A stretch of DNA of 64,000 nucleotides from Absidia repens (Eukaryota > Mucoromycota > Mucoromycetes > Mucorales > Cunninghamellaceae): positions 124,001-188,000 of the forward strand of contig MCGE01000049.1 of the NCBI GenBank assembly GCA_002105175.1. The letters run 5' to 3'. The notes beneath the pieces are model-generated. The model saw nothing but the letters and a program-made list of their open reading frames with translations. It was not told where the DNA came from and made no database searches. The number at the start of each line of letters is the position of its first letter. Position 1 is the stretch's first letter. Made by a program: the position numbers and the translations under genes. This document shows, piece by piece, positions 54,982 through 64,000 of the stretch.

Positions 54982-55240
54982 AATAGATAGATAGATAGAT
55001 AGATGGATGGATGGATGGATGGATGGATGGATGGATGGATGGATGGATGGATGGATGGATGGATGGATGGATGGATGGATGGATGGATGGATGGATGGAT
55101 GGATGGATGGATGGATGGATGGATGGATGGATGGATGGATGGATGGATGGATGGATGGATGGATGGATGGATGGATGGATGGATGGATGGATGGATGGAT
55201 GGATGGGTGGATGGATGGATGGATGGATGGATAGGTGGAT
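54982..55240. repeat. GATG tetranucleotide microsatellite, about 55-60 copies
   Basis: GATA units followed by an almost pure GATG array with two interruptions near 55206 and 55232. Open frames in all phases (Met-Asp-Gly-Trp, Ser-Ile-His-Pro) are artefacts. Confidence 0.95.
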
Positions 55241-55539
55241 GGATATACTGTATGTGTAGCTATGCAGCACGGTCACGCTACAATGATGACTTCAATACTA
55301 TCTTACGTATCAGAGGATAATATTATCAGCCAATGACGCATATTGGATAAATGCTAAACCGAAGACATGGGGTTCATTGTAGCAAGGGATCTATTAAAGA
55401 TGAATGAAAGAGAGCTGAAGAATAGTCAACACTAATATTAAGAGGATAATTGTGATGGGAGTTCATATGCTGTTCAAAAACATGAGAGTAAATAATGGGT
55501 CAATTTTTATTGAAGCATGTAAAAAGGTATATAATTTAT

Positions 55540-55925
55540 TCAAATGTAGATAAAAACTATACACAGACTAACACTAAACTAACCTAATGATGACTTCAAA
55601 CAGTTTGTTAATGATAGTTCTAAATCCTGGATTCAAAATGAAAGGGTTTCCCCATGCATCTTGTCATCGCTGTTCAGAAAACCCTTTTAAACTAGTCCTA
55701 AGAGTAAGCTAAGTCCACTAGGTCCACAACAAGCCAAAAATCGTAAAGGAAAAATAATTTTTCGTGGCAAAAAAAGGGAAACGAAGAGAGAAAGAGAGAA
55801 AAATTGCCAGATCCCGTTTTTAAAAAAATATGGAGCGGTGATCGAAATTTGATTGGTGCACCTAGGATATTCAGCTACACAAAAATGGACTGCCCTAACG
55901 CATATTGCAATGATTTACAACGAAC
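55540..55925 (-). repeat. Reverse copy of the dispersed CATGGGGAAACCC repeat
   Basis: Near-duplicate of 49460-49810: AAAGGGTTTCCCCATGCATC, AAGCCAAAAATCGTAAAGGA, ATGGACTGCCCTAACGCATA. Confidence 0.75.
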
Positions 55926-55977
55926 ATCCTTCGCATGTGTTGTGTTTGGGATCTCTTTGTAAAAAAATAAAAAGAAA

Positions 55978-57270
55978 ATGAAATCAAAAGTAAAATCCCT
56001 CTTCTCCTCCAAGCTCTGGCATACATTGCGCCTAACTCCGCTCCCAAAATGGTTCTTTACCTCTGTCTCCTCCACCTTGGCTCGCTTTATCAATGGCAAG
56101 CACATCCTCTTGCGGTTACCCTGGAAACAGCTTTGCCTCCCAGTGGAACTAGGTGGCCTTGGACTTATCGACCCTCAAGCCCAACAAATCTCTCTCCAAT
56201 CAAGATGGCTTCCTCATCTCCCCTCTATCATTCTGGATGCAGGCGTACATTCATTCCCTCTCCCCTCCTCATAACTCCTTTTTCTCTTTGCTCCTCCCCA
56301 CCCGACTCCCTTTCCACTCTCCTTTTATACTCATTGCTCACTTACTCTCTCTTGTATCCATAGACTCCATCAAAATATCCTGGTCCTCAGCGATGTGTTT
56401 GGATGCCCCACTTTGGCTATTATACCAGGTCCCCTCCTCCCATTGGCTCCACAAACCCAAATACAGGTTCCTCCGAGGCCGTGATTTTTTTACTCTGTCC
56501 CCTTCCTCCAACTCTCTGATGGTTCAACCCACTTTTTCTCCTGATCTTCCTGTAGGTCGTTACTATCTGAATCAGATAAGATCCACCCTTACTTCCTCCC
56601 CCTCCTTCCCATTCCATCAACATATTTCCGCCACTTTCTCACCCGTGGACGACCCTGATCACTCACCTCGCATACATGGGATCACATCAGAACTCTTCAC
56701 TGGTCTAGCCCCACCATTCGTCAACTCCACTACCAATCTTGCCACACGATCCAATATGGCCCTCCTCCCTCCCCCTCCCTCATCCCCACAACTCTCTGGT
56801 TTCAATACCTCGGGTCCACCCTCCATGCTATATGGAACGCCCACTGGGCTCTTACCTTTGAGAACCGTCCTCTTCGCCCCACCACCATTGTCACCTCGAT
56901 CATCCGCATCCTCTCCACCCTCCACGCCCCCACATCGTCTGCTGGCCAATGATATCTTTGATGGTAGGTCTAAAAAGTAAAATATAAAAGAAAAAAAAAT
57001 ATATATATAGTCATTCCCCCCTTTCCTCCTCTCACACAACTTTCCCCCTCGCCTGTCTCTTGTTTTCTTCCCTCTCTCATTGCGCCCTCCCTTTTTACCT
57101 CCCTCCTCCTGTATCTTACTACCACCCTCTATCTTTTCGCTCTTCCGCACCACCCCCTTTCTTCCTTTTTATATATTTTATTTTATATTATTGGCCACCG
57201 CTCGTTTTGACGTGAGTCCAAGTCTTTATTCAATAAACGACACACTACAAAAAAAAAAAAAAAAAAAAAA
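55978..57270 (+). pseudogene. LINE 3' relic with poly(A) tail, plus strand
   Basis: 5'-truncated ORF2 C-terminus. RT-thumb-type block: LWHTLRLTPLPKWFFTSVSS, LARFINGKHILLRLPWKQL, LPVELGGLGLIDPQAQQISL. Further on, in another frame, STLHAIWNAHWALTFENRPL and TIVTSIIRILSTLHAPT match the 47-kb relic. It ends AATAAACGACACACTAC plus about 22 A (57249-57270), which mark the retrotransposed 3' end; the tail abuts a reverse LTR. Confidence 0.75.
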
Positions 57271-57568
57271 GTAAGATGAGAATGTTGATAACCTTTATTT
57301 GATATACAGTAAATCAAACATCCTTTTATAACGATGTGATTGAGACATAAAACAGTATAACTATTACAACGGTTTGATATAAGGAATGGGTTTCTTTTTC
57401 AAAGACATGGAAAAGTGAAATCAGCTCATGACACCCATACATGATCTGAGCCCATGTATTGTAGCACTGGATTTGAATTTATCTTTATTTCAATTGCATT
57501 GTGCCTGATTCACATCAATGTTACACTTCATTTTATTTTATTGCTACATTCATATGCAAAATACAACA
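57271..57568 (-). repeat. Solo chromovirus LTR, reverse, truncated at the LINE poly(A)
   Basis: GTAAGATGAGAATGTTGATA ... GCAAAATACAACA. Its U5-side end is missing exactly at the LINE poly(A) tail. A CAGTA insertion lies at 57307. Confidence 0.8.
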
Positions 57569-57959
57569 GCAGGAGCTCCCTTTTTTTGGATCTCCCTCTT
57601 CTTTTTTTTTTGCTGGATGATTTCATCAAATCTCCAAGAATTCACGCGATGACTTTAGTTTAGTGATGCAGAAGTGTAGTGATGTTTCAATAAAGAGAAA
57701 AGTGCATTCATGAACAAAGAAGGAGGATGTAAAAAAATCGTAGGGATTCAGGATGGATTCAGGATGGAGAAGGTAGGAATGTGTGCGTGTTTTTTTTTCA
57801 GCGGATGGTTTTAGTTTAGAGATGATGCGGTGTGAAGATGTCTAAATAAAGAAGGCGGGTTATTCTAGAGTGTGTAAAAGAGAGGTTGGCAAGTCGACAT
57901 TTTTATCAATGATAGGATGTCATAGCCAAGTGGAAGCAAAGGAACAGAGTATTCTAGAA

Positions 57960-58205
57960 TGGAGAGTGCTCTTTTGCTTGTGTGCCCAAAATATCAATTT
58001 TGCATTTTGTTTTGTGTTTAAAGTAGCAATTTTGCTTTTTGTTTTGCGTCCAAAGTATCAATTTCCTGTTTTGTTTGTGTGTCCAAATTTCCTGCTTTGT
58101 TTCTGCGCCCAAAATAGCAATTTTGCATTTTGTTTTATGTCTAAAGTAGCAATTTCCTGTTTTGTTTGTGTGTCCAAATTTCCTGCTTTGTTTCTGTACC
58201 CAAAA
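57960..58205 (-). repeat. Tandem ~36-39 bp units (CAAAATAGCAATTTTGC-type)
   Basis: About six units alternating GCCCAAAATAGCAATTTTGC, CATTTTGTTTT and GTCCAAATTTCCTGCTTTGT. Related in inverse orientation to 27395-27545. The Cys/Phe-rich plus frame is an artefact. Confidence 0.65.
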
Positions 58206-58316
58206 TAGCAAATTAGCTGTTCCGGAAAGCAGACATGTTGTGATGGACTAGGATATTCTATTTCTGTGTTCCTTTTTCTCACTGTTTTTGGGTCGTTGTG
58301 GAGCTGGTGTTAGGAG

Positions 58317-58884
58317 TGTCGTATTTGTCATCCTCTATATTTATTAAATTATAAATCAATCTATCAAATATTGCAAATGTCAGACTCAGATCGGGTGTCG
58401 TATTCCTGGTTCCTGCTTAGCAATATTTACATCAAAAGCATCATTCAACACATCAGATAGCACACAGCCTTAATTATCCGTAGTCTCAAATACACCATTA
58501 TCATGCTCCCATCCACAGCAACAAATATCTTCAATTTATTATAAAAAGACTTAACATTTTATCAATTAAATAAAAAACCATATCAATTGTATCACTTATT
58601 TTTACTCTTGTCTTTTTATCTCACATCCATTTCATCGGGCACTAACTGTCATATTCAATCCCGATCTGTCAGTACACCAATAATCATTCAATCATCTAAT
58701 CAAAGTCCAATGATTTATTCCCTCATCTCTATCTTATCCAATAATATGTACATTAGTAGTAGAAATTTATTATTCCAATAACCTCTTCCCCGATTTTATT
58801 ATAAAAGCCTTCCATCATTTTACTAAAATAAAAATATAACGTTGTGTCACTTACTTTGACTTGATTTTACTACAACACATTACA
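58317..58884 (+). repeat. Solo LTR, family C, with AGGAG target duplication and nested LTR
   Basis: TGTCGTATTTGTCATCCTCT ... CACATTACA, flanked by AGGAG at 58312-58316 and 58885-58889. Without the nested family B copy the LTR is 324 bp. This copy defines the family C boundaries. Confidence 0.88.
58396..58634 (+). repeat. Solo LTR, family B, nested, with TCGGG target duplication
   Basis: TGTCGTATTCCTGGTTCCTG ... ACATCCATTTCA (239 bp, internally deleted), flanked by TCGGG at 58391-58395 and 58635-58639 inside the family C LTR. Confidence 0.9.
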
Positions 58885-59060
58885 AGGAGTAGCTTAGAAG
58901 GGGTTCACAAAAGCGATAAGGGTTTTCATTTTGATTCCAGGATGTTGGGGCTGTCTCTTTTGGTCAATAAAACATAGAGTACAGTGCCTTTGGTTCAAAA
59001 ATAACATGTCTTTGGTTTGAAAAATGTGTATTTGGTTCAATGCTGTGTGTTTAAACTTCA
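58885..59060 (+). repeat. Diverged copy of the dispersed CATGGGGAAACCC repeat
   Basis: TAGCTTAGAAGGGGTTCACA, AAAGCGATAAGGGTTTTCAT, TTTGATTCCAGGATGTTGGG, followed by repeated TTTGGTTCAA words as in the 59850-60080 copy. Confidence 0.5.
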
Positions 59061-59123
59061 TTAGCAGTTTGTAGATATTTTTGGTTCAATGATATGTGTT
59101 CAAGGTCATTAAAAGTTTGCAGG

Positions 59124-59423
59124 TGTTGTATTTTGGCATATGAATGTAGCAGTAAAATAAAATAAAGTGTGACATTGATGTGAATCAGGCACAATGCAAG
59201 GGCTCAGATCATGTATGGGTGTCATGATCTGATTTCACTTTTTCATGTCTTTGAAAAAGAAACCCATTTATTATATCAAACCGTAGTAGTAGTTATACTG
59301 TTTCATACCATAATCACATCATTATAAAAAGATGCTTGATTTATATCAAATAAAGGAACAACATTCTCATCGTACTTTTTATTTTATTTTATTTTATTTT
59401 TTACAAAAACCTATTTTTTAACA
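59124..59423 (+). repeat. Solo chromovirus LTR with GCAGG target duplication
   Basis: TGTTGTATTTTGGCATATGA ... TTTTTTAACA, 300 bp, flanked by GCAGG at 59119-59123 and 59424-59428. Confidence 0.9.
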
Positions 59424-59849
59424 GCAGGTCCCTTTTTCTTGTAGACTAGCTCTTAGAGTTTCTTTCCTTTAGTGTAGTCTTGGCTTTGTTGATTCAATAG
59501 AGTTTTTTTTATTTTGCAATGAACAATGGGTGACAAAGCTATTCCACTCTGGTAGATTAATCTCCATACTATTATACTGTGGTAGTCTATTATACAAATG
59601 ATTCGATTACGGTAAATTATTCTACATGCTATTCTACTGTTGTAAGCTATAATGAAGCATAGTGGCTTGTTATTGTAGCTGTAGGCTTTATATTTTTTTT
59701 TTGACGGGCCTCCAGGTTTTTTTGTGACAGGATTGAAAATCAAAACCCGCTCAGCCTCAATTATTTTTTAAGCGGCATTCCCCATTTTTCCTCTCTCTTT
59801 CTCTTCCTTTCCCTTTTTTCTAAACAAAAAATTATTTTTTCTTAACTGT

Positions 59850-60080
59850 TTTTGGCTCGTTGTGGACCTGGTGGCCTTGGCTTTTTGTTAGGACTAGTTT
59901 GGAAGGGTTTCAGAAAAGCGATTACAAGATGCATGGGGAAACCCTTTCATTTTGATTTTAGGATTTGGGGGGTGTCGTGATTAGCTTAGTTTGTCTCTTT
60001 TCTTCAATAAAATTTGTCTTTGGTTCAATAAAACTTGTCTTTACTTGAATGATGTACATATGTTTAAATTTCATTAAAAG
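59850..60080 (+). repeat. Copy of the dispersed CATGGGGAAACCC repeat
   Basis: GGACTAGTTTGGAAGGGTTT, ACAAGATGCATGGGGAAACC, CTTTCATTTTGATTTTAGGA, then TTGTCTTTGGTTCAATAAAA. Confidence 0.65.
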
Positions 60081-60086
60081 TTTGCA

Positions 60087-60199
60087 GATCCCTTTTAGAT
60101 ATCCCTCTTAGAAATCCCTCTTAGGAATCCCTCTTAGAGATCCCTCTTAGAAATCCGTCTTACAGATCCCTCTTATAGTTCCCTTTTAGTGATCCCTTT
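60087..60199. repeat. 13-bp tandem repeat ATCCCTCTTAGAA
   Basis: About eight slightly varied units ((A/G)ATCCCTCTTAGA). Confidence 0.85.
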
Positions 60200-60614
60200 T
60201 TTATACATCATTCCTTCTTCAGGTCTTTCAGTTTTGGCTCAAACCAAACCAGACTTTTTCAAGCGCATACTATGATGAGCAATAAAAAAAAATAGACGCA
60301 CAGTTGTTGTGTACCTCCCAAATTTACCATTACATTCATATATATACTACACTATACTACTGTACATTGGTCTACTTTTTTTTTTGCATACAATTAGTTG
60401 GTTTTTTTTTTGTATATTATTGGTTTTGGTTTTAGTTTTTCTATCTGTTTTGTTTTCGTCGAGTCATGCATATATAGCGTGTACACCGATTTTCATCAAG
60501 TTACGGCCATAAGATGGAGAAAACACCAGATCCCGTCTGATATATCAAGAGATTTCTAGCCGCGTATGACTTCCAAGAAGGTATGGACTCGTCAAAACGT
60601 TTTGAACACTGTCA

Positions 60615-60950
60615 TATTTGTCATTTGTCATCATTCACACATATCATATACGAGGTTATCCATTATGACCTAACAATCGTACCTTGTCACTCTCAGGCAT
60701 AACCTCACACTGGCTATGTTTCACTTGGTCTACAATCAGTATCAATGATTAATCATCCATCTATTCCAGAATATACAATTTTATTCCCTCATCTCGAACT
60801 CTACCAATAATCCATTATCATCGACAATCATCTATCATCATAGAAATTTATTATTCCAACATCCGCTTCCCATACTTTTACTATAAAAACCCACTGTCAT
60901 TTTATTTAATAAAAACAATATCTGTTATATCACTTACTTGATTGACTTTA
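60615..60950 (+). repeat. LTR-like repeat, family E
   Basis: CATATTTGTCATTTGTCATC ... ATATCTGTTATATCACTTAC. Contains CCCTCATCTCGAACTCTACC and CAATAATCCATTATCATCGA, matching 18478-18705 inversely. The end (ACTATAAAAACCC, then AATAAAAACAATATC, then CACTTACTTGATTGACTT) resembles the promoter-to-end layout of families B and C. Confidence 0.55.
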
Positions 60951-61087
60951 CCATACTCAAATTATTACATCCCCCACTCATCCACTGTAGAATAAATTTA
61001 TTAAGCATTGCTCATTGAAAATAAAAACCGTTTTATTGAATGATGACAGTCAACATTGTACTAAAGTAAAGGGAACGTGAAGAGGAA

Positions 61088-61420
61088 TCAGTAGTAGTCA
61101 AAAAGGTCACTAGTATCGATAAGCAGCGTAAAAAAAGTCTGTAATAGGAATGGATTGTTATTATGATGTTTATAGTAGTGGTTACTGATCATGTTTATGT
61201 ATATGTGTTTACCTTGGTCATTGTAGGCGGTGGCCTGTACGTCGTCCATGTTATCATCATCATTGTTACTATCGTTGTCAGCTGGGTGTGCAACCACAGC
61301 ATTAACGGTGCGTCGTTCCAACATACGTCGCTTTTCCGCGCACATATGCTGGAAGGAGTGGGGAGCCTTTCGGCGATAGTGTTGAATATAGTGTTTTTGT
61401 GTAAGAAAATAAAGACGTAA
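61088..61420 (-). CDS. Hypothetical exon, unrecognised
   Basis: The minus frame reads HYRRKAPHSFQHMCAEKRRM, LERRTVNAVVAHPADNDSNN and DDDNMDDVQATAYNDQ, then a donor GTAAACAC at 61212. An acceptor TATTACAG at 61139 could join a short last exon. The composition is protein-like (basic segment then acidic Asn/Asp-rich segment) but no family is recognised and the downstream phase is unclear. The 3' side is shared with 53160-53310. Confidence 0.3.
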   Translation of the reverse strand, partial: LRLYFLTQKHYIQHYRRKAPHSFQHMCAEKRRMLERRTVNAVVAHPADNDSNNDDDNMDDVQATAYNDQGKHIYINMISNHYYKHHNNNPFLLQTFFTLLIDTSDLFDYY

Positions 61421-61789
61421 GAAATAAGTGAGATTCTTTGATATCTTTATTTTAGATTTATGTTGATAATAAAAATAAAAATAAAATACTAGAGACTATT
61501 TATACAAAATAAAAATAAAATAACGTTTGAGACCGGGTAATCTATGATGTTGGTTATTTGATCATGATTGGTGTTAATACAATTGGAACTAGTAAGAAAA
61601 CTTTTTCATTGGTTTTCTTATGAGGATTATAAATCATATCATAATGATTACAAATAAAAATAATCTTGATAAGTGTATGTTCATATCTTATATAGAGATC
61701 ATTGGTTTGGTTTTTGAAATGGATAAATGATTAACTGGTGCCTGAATTTATTCAAATGCCGCTCTGCTTATTATTCAGGCTGAACATTT

Positions 61790-62384
61790 TTATTCATGAT
61801 ACGACAGATAGTAGCAAGTTGTTGTCGCAAATCTGGTTAATGCTGTAGCTGTTGTTGTTGTGTCTGTCCTGGTTTGTACTGTGGCTGCTGCTGTTGTGGT
61901 TGTGTCGGTGGTGACTGCATCCTCTTGGAAGGCCCTTTTCCTGCCGTTTGCTTTATTTGCCAGTACTAGGACTTCCTCAGCCGTGCTTGGTAGTTGATTT
62001 TTGCTGAATGTCGCGAGTATGCTATGTTTTATGGTTTTTGGAAGCGCCATGAATTCATTATCGGACCAGCCCGCCTCACGGAATGTCGATCAATGATTCG
62101 CCTTCTTTTTTCGTCATCTTCGTCACCGCAAGCGCGCTTGTTATTTTGTTGTCCTTCGTATCGAATTTCGATGTGAGCTTGGACTTGACCTGCGACCACG
62201 AAAATTGTTCGCCTTGTATATGGTCTTGGAGCCATGAATCGACATTATCTCCGTGCATTGCCCAGGTGAGGTAGGCTTCCCATTCTTCCTGTGGATCTAC
62301 CTTATGGAATCTTAAGATATTTTCGAACCGTTTGATGAATTGTGGCGCCGTTGAAAAAACTTTATGTTTTTTCTGAATTTCCAA
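61790..62384 (-). pseudogene. Ty3/gypsy gag remnant, minus strand
   Basis: FSTAPQFIKRFENILRFHKV, EEWEAYLTWAMHGDNVDSWL, WSQVKSKLTSKFDTKDNKIT and KKEGESLIDI, then after a frameshift REAGWSDNEFMALPKTIKHS and VLVLANKANGRKRAF. This has the layout of a capsid-type retrotransposon gag. A Thr/Ala-rich tail follows. Not closely similar to the chromovirus gag. Confidence 0.65.
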
Positions 62385-62829
62385 TTATCCTTGTAGCTGG
62401 AAGAAAGGTTGTCGCATCATGAAAAATGATGACATAAAAATAAAACCTGTTTCTGAAGAAATTGAAATTCCGATTAGGAACACTGCATGATAAAAATTAA
62501 TAATCACGCAACATTGTGATGGAAGAAAAGAAAACAATGATTCACTTCATGAAATCATTAGGTCTCATAAAATAAAATAAAATACCCTTGCAAAAACATC
62601 AATCGTATCATCATACAATTATAATAAAGATGATGATCATGATAAAAAATAATAATAACAATAAACCCATGTAATATCTATTTCAATGAAACATAAGATA
62701 TAATACATAAAGAGTGACATTTTTATTAATAAAAACCATATACAAGAACCTCACTTAATTCTACCTGTCTCATTTTCTATTTTTTTATTTTATACGCTAT
62801 TTTACAGCAGCAAACAATGCAAGCAACAA

Positions 62830-62935
62830 CGAAACTACTTATATTGTGCGCACCATGGAGCCCATGTCTGTCACACTACTGAAGAATGCAAATACCTACA
62901 ACAACATATGTCAGAACAGTAATCATAGCAACAAC
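62830..62935 (+). pseudogene. Gag zinc-knuckle fragment
   Basis: The frame reads YCAHHGAHVCHTTEECKYLQ, a C-X2-H...H-X4-C arrangement typical of gypsy gag (C.fHG...H.TEEC..L). It is cut at about 62937 by a reverse LTR fragment. Confidence 0.55.
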
Positions 62936-62936
62936 C

Positions 62937-63048
62937 AGACCGGCACTGAATTTGAATTTATTTTTTACTTCACTTGCATTGTGCCTGATTCATATCAATG
63001 TCACACTTTATTTCATTTTATTACTGCATTTATATGCAATTACAACCC
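62937..63048 (-). repeat. Chromovirus LTR fragment, reverse
   Basis: GGCACTGAATTTGAATTTAT ... TTTATATGCAATTACAAC, the complement of the first third of the LTR. Confidence 0.7.
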
Positions 63049-63196
63049 CCGTAAAGATTGTTTCTATAGTATTCAATGTATCACATTGAAATAGTGGTAT
63101 AAAAACACAAAAGTAAAATAAGTGATATACAGTAGTCGAATAGCCTTTTATTGAATAGAATTAAATTGCGAATTTAAAGTTTTTCTATATCTAAGG

Positions 63197-63440
63197 TGTC
63201 GTATTTGTCATCCTCTATATTTAAATTATAAACCAATCTATCAAATATAGCAAATACCAGACTCAGGTCAGGTACTACTGTAACTGTCATATTCAGTCCT
63301 ATGATTTATTCCCTTATCTCTATCTCATCCAATAATACCTTGGTAGTAGAAATTTATTATTCCAACAACCGCCTCCTCAATTTTATTATAAAAGCCTTCC
63401 ATCATTTTACTGAACTAAAAATATAACTTTGTCTCTACTA
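63197..63440 (+). repeat. LTR, family C
   Basis: TGTCGTATTTGTCATCCTCT ... AAAATATAACTTTGTCTC, without the internal segment holding AATCATTCAATCATC. Lies upstream of the coding fragments at 63442-63601 and 63706 on. Confidence 0.7.
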
Positions 63441-63441
63441 C

Positions 63442-63601
63442 CCACAATATTGGTACTTCAACGATCAAGCCGTATAAAGATGAATCCGATCAATTGAAAA
63501 GAATACATGGTAACTGGCTAAAACTGTACTCCCTGCCTGATGTATTCTGGAAAAACGATGATCAGCGAATAGCAGCTGAGCTATACTCCACATTATTGTA
63601 A
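63442..63601 (+). pseudogene. Coding fragment of unknown protein
   Basis: Open frame without its own ATG: KPYKDESDQLKRIHGNWLKL, YSLPDVFWKNDDQRIAAELY, ending STLL and TAA at 63599-63601. Protein-like composition, no family recognised. It sits between a family C LTR and a family X gene and may be the 3' exon of a gene or a fragment. Confidence 0.35.
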
Positions 63602-63705
63602 TAAACAATACATATTTTGATGCTCAAAAAAAAAAAAAATTATAAAAACTCAGTTAGATTTGAATCAAATTTCAAGAACAAGAATTTTACTATCAAGTTC
63701 CAATC

Positions 63706-64000
63706 ATGCCAAAAATTAAACATCTCCAAGATTTTGAAGGCAACCTCAACCATGGCTGGATGAACCATGAAACGGAACGATTGGTCACCTTAGATGACAT
63801 AATCAAGGAAAAACAGCAAGAATACCACCTTCTTCACTACGAAGAAAGAAGAAGTCATTGGAAAAAACTACAAGTATTGAAGCAAGAATTAGTCCCAGCA
63901 TTCATATCGTACGCTCATGGACTGATTGGCATGCGCCGAGTAATCTTTCGACGCGTTCAACAAGCCGACCCGTGGTGGTCGACTGGAGGACAGTCTCATC
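63706..64000 (+). CDS. Family X protein, cut by the window end
   Basis: MPKIKHLQDFEGNLNHGWMN, then KEKQQEYHLLHYEERRSHWK, KLQVLKQELVPAFISYAHGL, and GMRRVIFRRVQQADPWWSTG. It aligns with the 30239 copy from about residue 40 (RFHVLDNDLVPNIINLAH ... ERRVIRDHVKQKDQWLNDGG), while the N-terminus differs. 98 codons are visible without a stop. A TATA-like AATTATAAAAAC lies about 65 bases upstream. Confidence 0.6.
   Translation, partial: MPKIKHLQDFEGNLNHGWMNHETERLVTLDDIIKEKQQEYHLLHYEERRSHWKKLQVLKQELVPAFISYAHGLIGMRRVIFRRVQQADPWWSTGGQSH

Noticed and set aside
54962..55320. Overlapping frames of Met-Asp-Gly-Trp and Ser-Ile-His-Pro repeats on both strands
   Set aside because: Pure tetranucleotide array, no unique sequence, no splice or promoter context.
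56153..56980. 275-aa Pro/Ser-rich plus frame
   Set aside because: Out of frame with the recognisable LINE ORF2 blocks; the Pro/Ser richness comes from reading C-rich LINE DNA in the wrong frame.

Overview
The window looks like nuclear DNA of an early-diverging filamentous fungus, most likely Mucoromycota (inference). It is AT-rich, genes carry several short GTAAGT...AG introns, long T/A homopolymers are common, and the conserved proteins are typical fungal housekeeping proteins. No bacterial-type operons, rRNA, tRNA or CRISPR were recognised.

Region 1 (about 1-16.1 kb) is gene-dense. It holds phosphoglycerate kinase (minus, 5 exons), an unrecognised 302-aa protein whose first coding exon is only the ATG (minus), the ribosome-biogenesis factor ERB1/BOP1 (plus, 4 exons), a protein O-mannosyltransferase (minus, 10 exons, the last beyond an apparent stop), mitochondrial 4-aminobutyrate aminotransferase (plus, 4 exons), and a small unrecognised spliced gene.

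Region 2 (about 16.5-64 kb) is almost entirely mobile-element territory. The best element is a 5,249-bp Ty3/gypsy chromovirus (19685-24933) with two 345-bp LTRs that read identical and a GACTT target duplication; it sits inside a decamer minisatellite. A second, internally deleted copy (38059-41203) has an open gag-protease reading frame. Around them lie solo LTRs of at least four families (several with perfect 5-bp target duplications, some nested), degenerate RT, hAT and possible piggyBac transposase pieces, two LINE 3' relics on opposite strands, gag zinc-knuckle fragments, an unclassified repeat family with at least ten copies, and several micro- and minisatellites.

Two signals go beyond ordinary annotation. 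First, the heptamers TACAGTA/TACTGTA are strongly over-represented between about 25.6 and 55.3 kb. Where repeat copies can be aligned, they appear as 5-bp CAGTA insertions at a TA, which is the expected excision scar of a Tc1/mariner-type (Sleeping Beauty-like) transposon. Second, an unrecognised protein of about 139 aa exists in four copies (30239, 30767, 49969 minus, 63706), partly with shared flanks, and looks like a multicopy lineage-specific family linked to LTR-rich DNA. The chromovirus also has 8 nt of complementarity between its LTR and the bases at the start codon, as expected of Tf1/sushi-type self-priming.
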